Of a stretch of DNA of 53,915 nt, positions 29,594 to 36,722 are shown piece after piece; within the stretch, counting starts at the first letter, position 1, and every line of letters begins with the position of its first letter. The stretch spans positions 1 to 53,915 of IMG/VR virus record IMGVR_UViG_3300035702_000343; one strand, written 5' to 3'. The notes beneath the pieces were generated by a model. That model had not been told where the DNA came from and ran no database searches. It was given only the letters and a program-made list of their open reading frames with translations. Source of the stretch: a virus. Position numbers and translations under genes: made by a program.

Positions 29594-32250
29594 ATGAAAT
29601 TAAATAAAGCAAGTAGCATTCTAAGTGACATAACAGTACACATGAAATACGCACGTTACTTAGATGACAAAAACCGGCGAGAGATATGGGATGAGCTCGT
29701 TGACAGAAACGTGGAAATGCACGTTAAAAAATATCCCAAATTAAAAGAAGAAATAAATGATGTTTACGACAGATTTGTAAGAACAAAGGTGGTCCTCCCC
29801 TCGATGAGATCGATGCAGTTTGGTGGAAAGCCTATCGAAATTAGCCCTAATCGGGTTTACAATTGTGCTTATTTGCCTGCGGATCACATAGATTCTTTTG
29901 CAGAAACTATGTTCCTTTTGCTGGGTGGCACAGGAGTTGGGTACTCTGTACAAAAACACCATGTAGAAAAGCTGCCTAAAATTATTCATCCGGATAGTGA
30001 TAGAACCAGGCGATACTTAATTGGTGATTCAATCGAGGGTTGGGCAGATGCAGTTAAGATCCTATTCAAAGCATACACCGGTATAAACCGAAGTAAGCCT
30101 GTATTTGATTACAGTGATATACGTCCTAAAGGGGCTAGACTAGTTACTTCTGGTGGTAAAGCTCCCGGTCCGGCGCCTTTAAGAGAATGTCTGGTTAAGG
30201 TTGAAAATATCCTTTCCAACAAACCTAACCGTAGTAAGCTTCAACCGATTGAGGTACATGATATCATGTGCCATATAGCTGACGCAGTTCTAGCAGGCGG
30301 TATACGAAGAGCTGCTATGATTTCTCTATTCTCTGCGGACGATGACGAGATGTTATCTGCAAAGAGTGGTAGCTGGTGGGAGAATAACCCACAACGTGGT
30401 AGAGCTAATAACTCCGCAGTGTTGATGAGAGACAGACTGACTAAAGATTACTTTATGTCAATCTGGAAACGAGTAGAAGACAGTGGCTCAGGAGAGCCTG
30501 GAATATACCTTTCCAATCATCGTGATTGGGGAACAAATCCGTTGACCTATGCATAATGCGGATTTAAAACCTTCTCTGATCGACTTGGAAGCCGGCAATA
30601 CGGCGACAGGGGGCAAGCAAGGGTCAGAAGATTCTGTGCAGCCTGAGAGACTGAGCGAGAAGGGCGACTACAGTGTTTATTGGATACACACCAATAAACA
30701 CAAGGATATTTATTGTGAAGGTTATGTTGGCATCACTATAGACACAAAGTCTAGAATGAGATCGCATAAAAAGAACAAGAAAAAATCACCAATTGTTGAC
30801 GCTATAAAATCTTATAGTTGGGAAAACCTAGAGATAGAAATTATAGAAGAAGAGTTGACAATGGAGCGGGCTTTAGAGATAGAGGGGAATTACAGGCCTA
30901 GGTTAAATATAGGCTGGAATCTTCAAAAAGGTGGAGAGCTTGGAGTAACGTCTGACTGGTATAATAACCCAGTAAACAAAGAAGCGCACTCTAAGGCTAC
31001 ATCTATTGGAACTAAAGCTGGCATCCAAGAAAAAGATAGTACAGAGGAAAGATCTAAAAGAGCTAAAAACAGTTGGTTAAAGAATGCCGATAGTTATAAA
31101 GGCAGTTGTAGAGGATCTAAAAATGGTAAAGCAAGATTAAATGAAGAACAAGTATTTGAAATTCGTTTTAAGCTTATACCAGAAGGCCTCAGTAATAAAG
31201 AGATAGCAAAAGACTTTAATGTAAAGCCTTACGTTATCCAATTTATTCGTACTGGCAAAACTTGGAAACATGTCGTATGCGACAGTCCAGCGCACAAGTA
31301 GGTATTTTGCTATAACCTTACAGTGTGACGGTTGTGAGATAGGATTAAGGCCCTATCAATTTTGTAATCTTGTTGAGATGAATGCTAACATTCTCGAGAC
31401 GCAAGAAGAATTAGACGAAGCTGCTAAGGCTGGAGCTTTTATAGCTACGCTGCAGGCAGGGTATACAGACTTCCACTATCTACGTGATGTATGGAAGCGA
31501 ACTACCGAGAAAGACGCATTAATTGGAGTATCTATGACAGGTATCGCTAGTGGTAACGTTATGAGTCTTGACATGGCTCAGACAGCTAAAGCTGTTAAAG
31601 CGACCAATGCTGAGATTGCTGAGATTATTGGTATTAAGAAAGCCGCTCGAACTACATGTGTCAAACCTGCTGGAACAACTAGCCTTGTATTAGGAACTAG
31701 TTCTGGTATTCACGCATGGCACAATGATTACTATGTTCGTAGAATGCGTGTTGGTAAGAATGAAGCTATATATACTTACTTAAGTATTAGACATCCGGAA
31801 CTTATTGAAGACGAGCATTTCAGGCCACATGATACTGCTGTGATTTCTGTACCACAGAAAGCACCTGAAGGCGCTATTCTAAGAACTGAGTCCCCATTAG
31901 AAACCTTGGAAAGAGTTAAAAAGGTTAGCCAGAGCTGGATATCTACTGGATACCGAACAGGGCAAAATGGTCATAATGTTTCCTGTACTATTTCACTGAA
32001 AGATGATCAGTGGAGAGACGTAGGTAACTGGATGTGGAAAAATCGGGAGCATTACAATGGAATTGCTGTGCTTCCTTATGATGGTGGTAATTATAAACAG
32101 GCTCCTTTTGAGGACTGTTCTAAAGAAACTTATGAGGCTATGTTAGAGTCCCTTGATAAAGTTGACCTTACACAGGTAATAGAATCCCAAGATGAGACTG
32201 ATCTTAGTGGAGAGATTGCTTGCGGGGGAGGGGCCTGCGAAGTAGTTTAA
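29594..32250 (+). CDS. nrdJ: Class II (B12-dependent) ribonucleotide reductase, intron-split
   Basis: The gene has two exons, 29594-30542 and 31331-32250, joined in frame to 622 residues. Exon 1 holds the substrate-binding and N-terminal barrel (LPSMRSMQFGG, VYNCAYLPADH, GGTGVGYSVQ). The splice falls inside the catalytic loop and restores DWGTNPCCEIGLRPYQFCN, the expected NrdJ active-site signature. Exon 2 has the PAGTTSLVLGTSSGIHAWHN loop and a C-terminal redox pair CGGGAC. The enzyme converts ribonucleotides to deoxyribonucleotides using adenosylcobalamin, so it works without a small subunit or oxygen. Placement after polA and dUTPase fits DNA precursor supply. Confidence 0.9.
30543..31330 (+). 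mobile_element. Group I intron in nrdJ
   Basis: The 788-base intron boundaries are set by several agreeing signals. Exon 1 ends ...AAATCCGT, which pairs with GCGGATTT (30558-30565) to form P1 with the required U-G at the splice site. The intron ends in G (31330). A P7 candidate pairs GACTG (30649) with CAGTC (31283). Ligation restores the exact NPCCEI codons. A GIY-YIG endonuclease ORF fills the loop between the two P7 strands. Confidence 0.8.
30549..31301 (+). CDS. GIY-YIG homing endonuclease (intron-encoded)
   Basis: The ORF is 250 residues. The first 40 are read through the intron core and may not be translated; a downstream start cannot be ruled out. The GIY-YIG module begins at about residue 41 (YSVYWIHTNK, CEGYVGITIDTKSRMRSHKK), with a downstream Glu (ALEIEGNYRPRLN). 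The C-terminal part has a NUMOD-like DNA-binding segment (SRGSKNGKARL) and helix-turn-helix (LSNKEIAKDFNVKPYVIQFI). It should promote spread of the intron into intronless nrdJ. Confidence 0.8.
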   Translation: MHNADLKPSLIDLEAGNTATGGKQGSEDSVQPERLSEKGDYSVYWIHTNKHKDIYCEGYVGITIDTKSRMRSHKKNKKKSPIVDAIKSYSWENLEIEIIEEELTMERALEIEGNYRPRLNIGWNLQKGGELGVTSDWYNNPVNKEAHSKATSIGTKAGIQEKDSTEERSKRAKNSWLKNADSYKGSCRGSKNGKARLNEEQVFEIRFKLIPEGLSNKEIAKDFNVKPYVIQFIRTGKTWKHVVCDSPAHK

Positions 32251-32251
32251 T

Positions 32252-32269
32252 TATGGTATAAGAATTATG
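32252..32269 (+). promoter_or_regulatory. Extended -10 element, copy 3
   Basis: TATGGTATAAGAATTATG starts two bases after the nrdJ stop and is followed by a small hairpin CAGGA-caagct-TCCTG and TATTTTAATTT. A full terminator lies only 35 bases further (32303), so a transcript starting here could be a short RNA or needs readthrough to reach Hsp20. Confidence 0.55.
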
Positions 32270-32302
32270 CAGGACAAGCTTCCTGTATTTTAATTTAATA
32301 GT

Positions 32303-32336
32303 AAAAAGAGCTACTTTAACGAGTAGCTCTTTTTAT
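32303..32336 (+). terminator. Rho-independent terminator after nrdJ
   Basis: AAAAAGAGCTAC-TTTAACGA-GTAGCTCTTTTT, symmetrical with A-run and T-run, so it could act on both strands. Confidence 0.9.
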
Positions 32337-32358
32337 TTATATTCACATTTAAAAAGCA

Positions 32359-32432
32359 CTGTCAAAAAGGCAGTTTATCTGTCAAATAGAGATGACAGGA
32401 TGTCATAAATGCACTTTGGCATTTAGTTTGCA
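32359..32432. promoter_or_regulatory. Inverted repeats upstream of hsp20
   Basis: The leader holds CTGTCA-aatagaga-TGACAG (32380-32399) and AAATGC-actttg-GCATTT (32407-32424), plus an extra CTGTCA at 32359. Two palindromes next to a stress-type gene suggest operator sites, but the regulator is unknown. Confidence 0.4.
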
Positions 32433-32474
32433 AGACAAAAAGAAAACTGAAAACTCAAACTAAAACTAAAAAAT

Positions 32475-32834
32475 ATGTATTTTATGAAAATTGGAACCCA
32501 CGACAAAAGTATAAGTGATCTTTTTAGACTCGGAATAGATTTGATGAATGAGCCAATATTTTCGTCTTTCGTAGATGAGAAAATATCAGTTAACTCGGAG
32601 GATGAGTCGGCTACTATATCTTTAGCAGTTCCCGGGTATGACAAAAAAGATTTGAAACTAACTATTCAAAAAAATAAGCTTTTTATCTATCTAAAAAGCG
32701 AGTTGTTTAAAACCTACTTTCTTACAAAGTCTGTTGATAAGGAAAGCATTGATGCCACCCTAAAGAACGGTTTATTAAAAATTACATTTGATAGACAAGA
32801 AGCACCTGATGAAGAAGAAATAAATATTAACTAA
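32475..32834 (+). CDS. Small heat-shock protein (Hsp20/alpha-crystallin)
   Basis: This 119-residue chaperone has the alpha-crystallin core: ATISLAVPGYDKKDLKLTIQ, NKLFIYLKSE, YFLTKSVDKESIDATLKNGLLKITF. The N-terminal arm is short and the C-terminal extension is acidic without a clear I-x-I/V motif, unless INI near the end serves. It holds unfolding proteins until ATP-dependent chaperones act. In a phage it may protect newly made virion or replication proteins. It has its own palindrome-bearing leader and its own terminator. Confidence 0.9.
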   Translation: MYFMKIGTHDKSISDLFRLGIDLMNEPIFSSFVDEKISVNSEDESATISLAVPGYDKKDLKLTIQKNKLFIYLKSELFKTYFLTKSVDKESIDATLKNGLLKITFDRQEAPDEEEININ

Positions 32835-32837
32835 ACC

Positions 32838-32858
32838 AAAGGCCTTCGGGCCTTTTTT
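32838..32858 (+). terminator. Rho-independent terminator after hsp20
   Basis: AAAGGCC-ttcg-GGCCTTTTTT, a UUCG tetraloop hairpin, three bases after the Hsp20 stop. Confidence 0.9.
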
Positions 32859-32861
32859 ATT

Positions 32862-33170
32862 ATGTTTGAAACTGTATTAGACCCTGATAAAGTCCCTAAA
32901 TGGTTCATCGATTTTTTCATCGACTTGAACGTTAAGGTAGACTTAGAAAAATTACAAGAGTTCAATGTTGCTTATGCCACGGAAAAAATAAACGAGGTTG
33001 AAAGACAGGCTACTTGTATATTAAACCCGAGTACCGAGGTCATCTATATAATCGCAAAGCAAACGACTTATGAAGACCCGATTACTCCTGAAATAGAAAC
33101 TTTTTTATTCGAAACAAATTTAAATAAGCTACATGGCAAAATCAGAAAAAACGGAAAGAAAACAAGTTAA
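32862..33170 (+). CDS. Hypothetical protein
   Basis: This 102-residue protein has an N-terminal aromatic segment (KVPKWFIDFFIDLNVKVDL), a central strand (TCILNPSTEVIYIIAKQTTYED) and a basic tail. It begins immediately after the Hsp20 terminator. It overlaps the next gene by 38 bases. No family recognised. Confidence 0.55.
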   Translation: MFETVLDPDKVPKWFIDFFIDLNVKVDLEKLQEFNVAYATEKINEVERQATCILNPSTEVIYIIAKQTTYEDPITPEIETFLFETNLNKLHGKIRKNGKKTS

Positions 33171-33432
33171 AGAAAGTGGTATTTTCTATGAAGCTTGGAC
33201 AAAAAAAGAATTGGAACAAAACCCTATAACAGAAAAACATGTCGGAGCCCCTATTAGCGTAGCGAGTGATCCCAGGAAAAGAAAATACATCTTAGAGAAA
33301 ATCCATAAACCTGGAGAAAAGATGTATCCTGATGGGGGGTATGAAATTGATCACCCAGATTTTGTCTTTAGTCAAAGCCTCTTCTTAGAGGAAGCAAAGT
33401 CTTTTAAACCTAAGAAAAAGAAGAAAAAATAA
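33133..33432 (+). CDS. Hypothetical lysine-rich protein
   Basis: This 99-residue protein is rich in Lys and Glu with a C-terminal run of lysines (FKPKKKKKK). The middle has GAPISVASDPRKRKYILEKIHKPGEKMYPDGGYEIDHPDF. A nucleic-acid binding role is possible from charge alone. It overlaps the previous gene and is followed by extended -10 element copy 4. Confidence 0.5.
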   Translation: MAKSEKTERKQVKESGIFYEAWTKKELEQNPITEKHVGAPISVASDPRKRKYILEKIHKPGEKMYPDGGYEIDHPDFVFSQSLFLEEAKSFKPKKKKKK

Positions 33433-33439
33433 ACTATAT

Positions 33440-33456
33440 CTGGTATAAGAATTATG
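33440..33456 (+). promoter_or_regulatory. Extended -10 element, copy 4
   Basis: CTGGTATAAGAATTATG followed by AAGAAGC-acaaa-GCTTCTT and TTTTTTAA. It lies about 50 bases before the next ORF and would drive the hypothetical gene plus the NAD kinase. Confidence 0.55.
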
Positions 33457-33507
33457 AAGAAGCACAAAGCTTCTTAATTTTTTAACTTAAACTTAATCTA
33501 CAACATT

Positions 33508-33930
33508 ATGTTTACACTTATTTCATACTCCGACGCCGGTTATTCTTTGATCCACCAATCAGGAGATTTCCAGGAACTAGAGAACATTCAACAAGATCCT
33601 AGTATCTTAAATTTGGATGGTCTTTTATTGAACGATAACCTTCTTTCTTTAGGTGGCATTTGTGGATCCCTATCAATGGGAGACGGGGATGACTTTGAAG
33701 ATGTTACAGGGTTCGAGGAAAACTCTCATCTTTTTATTTTAGATCAGGAATTTATTGAGTATCTAAAATCTTGCGAAGAGGACTCTGAGGATCTAGAGCT
33801 TTGTGAGATGTTAATGACTCAGTATCCTGACCCTCATATGTTGAAAGATACGCTCCACTGTAATATAGCTGCATGACAGCATGTATTATCTTTAACCCTG
33901 ACTCAGATGAGTCAAGGTTGCACAGGATAG
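33508..33930 (+). CDS. Acidic hypothetical protein, end uncertain
   Basis: The ORF runs 122 residues to TGA 33874-33876. With TGA as Trp it continues 17 more residues to TAG 33930. It is strongly acidic (GDGDDFEDVTGFEEN, SCEEDSEDLELCEMLM). The TGA overlaps the NAD kinase ATG as ATGA, the arrangement normally seen when TGA is a true stop, so this is the one gene in the window where TGA might still terminate. The added residues (QHVLSLTLTQMSQGCTG) are not obviously protein-like. Function unknown; it is coupled to the NAD kinase. Confidence 0.5.
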
Positions 33931-34727
33931 AAACCGTACTAAGTCTTTTATATTTCAGGGTTGATGCTATTGCATTGGCCCCGGAGTATAAAATTAGAGA
34001 AGACTTTTTAGGTGGTAAAGCTTTTATTGCAAAAGACGAACAACACGCATTAGTGAATTCTGATGTGGTTATTTGCTTAGGAGGTGATGGCACAGTTATC
34101 TATACTGTCCATATGTTAGCAAAATATGATTTGCTGAATAAACCGGTTATATCAATAAATTTGGGTAACGTTGGTTTTATATGTCCATTTTCTTACGAGG
34201 ATGTTCTTAAAGGACTTGATATGGACATGGATATACAAGAGCGTAGCCTTCTTGAATTAAAGACAGGGGCAGCTAGACAACCAACCGCTTTAAATGAAAT
34301 CTATATAGGGAAACCTGATATAGAAACAACTGTTCTGACTTTTAAAATATCTTTTAATGACCAAGTAGCTACATTTAGAGGAGATGGTGTAATACTAGCC
34401 ACATCTACAGGGTCTACTGCATACAATTTTTCTATGGGAGGTCCTATAATTTCCCCAGAAAGAGGAGCTAATCTCGTGTGCATAACTCCTACTGGTTGTA
34501 TAGATGCTAGTGTTAAGCCTATAGTCATGAAATTAGACCCACTGAATTCTTTGACTATAGAAACCTCAGAAGAATCTTGTGTCCAATGTGACTCAAGAAC
34601 TATAGGATATTCAAAAAACCACGAGGTGGAAGCCTCACTTGAGAGTCTCTTTCTTAAAACTCCTAAGAGTTTTAATTATTTTGACCTGCTTGAAAAAAAG
34701 TTAGGTTGGGGTAGGCTTTCTAAGTAA
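33873..34727 (+). CDS. nadK: NAD kinase
   Basis: This 284-residue protein has the diagnostic motifs of NAD kinase: GGDGT (70-74), INLGNVGFICPF, LNEIYIG and DGVILATSTGSTAYNFSMGGPIISP (the NAD-binding loop), and ITPTGC. It phosphorylates NAD to NADP, raising NADPH supply. The N-terminus ACIIFNPDSDES fits the family, so ATG 33873 is a good start. NAD kinase is uncommon in phages; it may support thioredoxin-dependent ribonucleotide reduction or shift NAD pools away from NAD-consuming defence. It is encoded with TGG-only Trp. Confidence 0.9.
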   Translation: MTACIIFNPDSDESRLHRIETVLSLLYFRVDAIALAPEYKIREDFLGGKAFIAKDEQHALVNSDVVICLGGDGTVIYTVHMLAKYDLLNKPVISINLGNVGFICPFSYEDVLKGLDMDMDIQERSLLELKTGAARQPTALNEIYIGKPDIETTVLTFKISFNDQVATFRGDGVILATSTGSTAYNFSMGGPIISPERGANLVCITPTGCIDASVKPIVMKLDPLNSLTIETSEESCVQCDSRTIGYSKNHEVEASLESLFLKTPKSFNYFDLLEKKLGWGRLSK

Positions 34728-34798
34728 CTTTACTGTACCAATTAAAATCTTTTTTGCATTTTTACTTTTAATATGGTAACTTATTTAAAAGTAATCAA

Positions 34799-34871
34799 GG
34801 GCCTATAACTCAGATGGCAGAGTACCAGCCTTTTAAGTTGGGAGTCGCAGGTTCGATCCCTGCTGGGCCCA
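34799..34871 (+). tRNA. tRNA-Lys (anticodon UUU)
   Basis: The cloverleaf is complete: acceptor GGGCCTA/TGGGCCC, D arm ACTC..GAGT, anticodon stem CCAGC/GTTGG with loop CTTTTAA, T arm GCAGG-TTCGATC-CCTGC, discriminator A at 34871. The CCA end is not encoded. It decodes AAA/AAG, which are frequent in this AT-rich, Lys-rich genome. It lies between nadK and the tmRNA. Confidence 0.95.
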
Positions 34872-34960
34872 CACCCGTTAGGGGTTATGTCTTCTGCCGT
34901 GGCACTTAATGAGCGTTACGACGTCATTAACTTGCCAAGCTTATAAAAATTTTATACCTT

Positions 34961-34979
34961 ATTGGTATAAGAATAGTGC
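34961..34979 (+). promoter_or_regulatory. Extended -10 element, copy 5 (tmRNA promoter)
   Basis: ATTGGTATAAGAATAGTGC lies about 70 bases before the tmRNA 5' end. The box sits in an inverted repeat (TTATACC-ttatt-GGTATAA), and a hairpin TGCTG..CAGCA with TTTTTAATC follows. Confidence 0.55.
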
Positions 34980-35153
34980 TGAGGAACACATACAGCATTT
35001 TTAATCAAGCAAATGATAGAAAACAGTGTTCCGATGACGCAACTTGGGGGTGTTCTGGATTCGACTGCTCACAAAAAGTTAAAACTACAATCTGGCTCGT
35101 AGACTACTACCAAACAGTTAAATTGAACTGACAAAAATCAATCACCTAAAATA

Positions 35154-35201
35154 GCTGGCTTTATTGGCTCAGCTAAGACTCAACCAGCAATAGCTGCGTA
35201 A
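35154..35201 (+). CDS. tmRNA tag peptide AGFIGSAKTQPAIAA
   Basis: Reading from resume codon GCT 35154 to TAA 35201 gives a 15-residue tag ending AIAA, close to the usual ALAA proteolysis end. The stretch AAAATA before the resume codon fits known sites. The tag is unlike the short GE-NNYALAA-type tags I know from Bacteroidota, so the phage would mark proteins differently. The exact resume codon is inferred. Confidence 0.65.
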   Translation, partial: AGFIGSAKTQPAIAA

Positions 35202-35398
35202 AGTTCGTTCTACCTGATGATAATAGGGATAGTAAACTTAGGTTTACAGAGCGTCATAATTATCAGAACAGGTGTGGTGACCTTAAACACTCTCAGATAG
35301 TATAGCTTACCGACTGCCACTGAGTAAACAAAAGGCTAAAATAGCAAAATGATTGTACAATAGTTTTAATGGATGTGCTGTAGGACCGGAGTTCGACT

Positions 35399-36135
35399 CA
35401 AAGGGTCACTATATAGGTAACTATATAGATAAAAATTGGATGAATTGCTGGAAGGCTAAGTATTTATATAAGTATATGCTAATCAGCAGCGAAGTCGTGA
35501 GTACACTCACGAAACGTTCAGAGACTACTGGAGAACTTTAGAGTTCTTAATTACCAGCTAGAGCGTCCAACTCCTCGCTAAGAGGATGATGATATAGTCC
35601 GTAATCTCTCGGAAACGGGAGGCAAATCAGAAAGTTTACCACGATCAGCTAATCTATGATGATTAGGGCACAAAACTGTTAAGTTTTTTAGTGAGTTATT
35701 ACCTCCTTCTTTTCTAGGAGTTATATGATGGATATCACATTGATCTTCATTCCAACCGCATATAAAACATGACAGGTTTTTGTCTGTGCTAATTTTCAAG
35801 GCTTTATAAACCTTTCGCTGAATACGTGGACGCTGATTTGATAATTTATTATTTCTGTAATGCCTTGATTTGCATTTACCAGAACAGAACTTTGCATTGT
35901 GTGCTTTTGTAGTAAATTTATTTTTACAAACTACACAATCCTTTATTACTGTTTTTCTGCCGTCATTTCTATTTTTTGCCGCGCAGCTTCTGGAACAAAA
36001 TTTAGCATTACCTCTATTAAGCTCCTTTATAGGAGCCAAAAAATTACTGCCACACCAATCACAAATTGTTGTTTTATGTTTCATAAGATAATATATAAAC
36101 GGTGGGCATGAGAAACAAATAAATTATAACATTAG
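35399..36135 (+). mobile_element. Group I intron in tmRNA T-arm, with antisense HNH gene
   Basis: The intron is 737 bases. P1 is GACT (exon, 35395-35398) with GGTC (35404-35407), giving a U-G pair at the splice site. P7 strands are GACTA in TTCAGAGACTAC (near 35520) and TAGTC in GATATAGTCC (35591-35600), both close to the phage group I consensus. The last base is G and ligation restores a perfect 5-bp T stem. It sits exactly between the T loop and the 3' strand of the T stem, so unspliced RNA cannot fold its tRNA-like domain. Confidence 0.85.
35578..36084 (-). CDS. HNH endonuclease, antisense within tmRNA intron
   Basis: This 168-residue protein has two Cys-rich zinc modules (CDWCGSNF, CSRSC; CVVCKNKF, CSGKC) and a C-terminal HNH nuclease (CFICGWNEDQCDIHHITPRK, NLTVLCPNHHRLAD). 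It reads on the strand opposite to the intron RNA, and its last codons lie antisense to the P7 region. A leftward promoter-like TATATTATCTT lies before the ATG. The likely role is homing into intronless tmRNA genes. Confidence 0.8.
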   Translation of the reverse strand: MKHKTTICDWCGSNFLAPIKELNRGNAKFCSRSCAAKNRNDGRKTVIKDCVVCKNKFTTKAHNAKFCSGKCKSRHYRNNKLSNQRPRIQRKVYKALKISTDKNLSCFICGWNEDQCDIHHITPRKEGGNNSLKNLTVLCPNHHRLADRGKLSDLPPVSERLRTISSSS

Positions 36136-36189
36136 CTCCGCACCTCCACCACACGGTTAAGTGTAACCCAAGTTGTAGATTGCATGTTT

Positions 36190-36226
36190 AAAGGGAGCCT
36201 CTTTATTGAGGTTCCCTTTTTTTATT
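36190..36226 (+). terminator. tmRNA terminator
   Basis: AGGGAGCCTC-tttatt-GAGGTTCCCT followed by TTTTTTATTT, 39 bases after the tmRNA CCA. Confidence 0.9.
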
Positions 36227-36244
36227 TAACTTTAATTTTATCCC

Positions 36245-36517
36245 ATGATTAAAATTTTAATATTTGCTGCTCTTGTAATAGGAGCTGCCTGGCTTATTTT
36301 TATAAAGATACCCGAGATTGTGGGTTCTGGAAAAAAGAAATCAAGTTCTGAGAATTCTTCTGATGAAGGTTTATTAAATAAGCTTACAAAAGAAGAGCAA
36401 AGAGCTCAAGCCGCTAGACAAGCCTTACTCGACGAGGCAGAACAAAAAGACGCTGAAGCTACCAAAACACAGGCTGAAGCAGACACGGTGCGTAAAGCAC
36501 TACAATCGTCACAATAA
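36245..36517 (+). CDS. Small membrane-anchored protein
   Basis: This 90-residue protein has one N-terminal membrane helix (IKILIFAALVIGAAWLIFI, residues 2-20) and a charged, helical C-terminal part rich in Gln/Ala/Glu (RAQAARQALLDEAEQKDAEA). The orientation suggests an inner-membrane anchor with a coiled tail. It could be a spanin-like or accessory lysis protein, but nothing specific shows this. It is followed by a second small membrane protein. Confidence 0.55.
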   Translation: MIKILIFAALVIGAAWLIFIKIPEIVGSGKKKSSSENSSDEGLLNKLTKEEQRAQAARQALLDEAEQKDAEATKTQAEADTVRKALQSSQ

Positions 36518-36536
36518 CCCTTAATAAAATAATACT

Positions 36537-36722
36537 ATGAAAAAGAATAATAAGACAAAATTTACACTTGTATTGGTCGCAGTTGCTGCTATACTTGTTG
36601 CCATTTTTGGTCCGGCTATGGTAGAAGACGTACCTAACGGCGAGATTGTGGTTAACCAGGTACCTGTTTCAGGTGACATCGAAGTCTGGTCAGACCCAGG
36701 TTTAAAAATTGACGATGAATAA
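36537..36722 (+). CDS. Short protein resembling truncated SPFH/prohibitin N-terminus
   Basis: This 61-residue protein has an N-terminal membrane helix (FTLVLVAVAAILVAIFGPAMV) then VPNGEIVVNQVPVSGDIEVWSDPGLKIDDE. The segment after the helix looks like the first strand of phage or bacterial SPFH-domain proteins, but the domain ends there, so it is either a decayed remnant or a small protein using only this part. It is the last gene of the rightward module. Confidence 0.5.
   Translation: MKKNNKTKFTLVLVAVAAILVAIFGPAMVEDVPNGEIVVNQVPVSGDIEVWSDPGLKIDDE

Larger units (their letters stand above)
35046..36151 (+). ncRNA. ssrA: tmRNA (ssrA), interrupted by a group I intron
   Basis: The mature RNA is 35046-35398 joined to 36136-36151 (369 bases). 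The 5' end GGGGGTG-TTCTGGATTCGACT is the classic tmRNA start; its acceptor strand pairs with CACCTCC next to an encoded CCA (36149-36151). The T arm CGGAG-TTCGACT-CTCCG is formed only after splicing. A 15-codon tag ORF lies at 35154-35201. tmRNA with SmpB rescues stalled ribosomes and tags the unfinished protein. A phage copy with its own promoter and terminator suggests the phage needs more or different rescue than the host gives. Confidence 0.9.

Noticed and set aside
31270-31330. Separate start for the second nrdJ half
   Set aside because: These bases are the intron 3' end; splicing restores a single reading frame.
30543-31330. Intein instead of intron in nrdJ
   Set aside because: The left exon frame reaches a stop soon after the insertion begins, and RNA pairing supports a group I intron.
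34872-35045. Possible second tRNA after tRNA-Lys
   Set aside because: No T-loop or cloverleaf could be formed; it holds the promoter element and small hairpins only.
35353-35541. Plus-strand ORF across tmRNA and intron
   Set aside because: It is covered by conserved RNA structure (T-arm, P1, P7) and shows no protein features.
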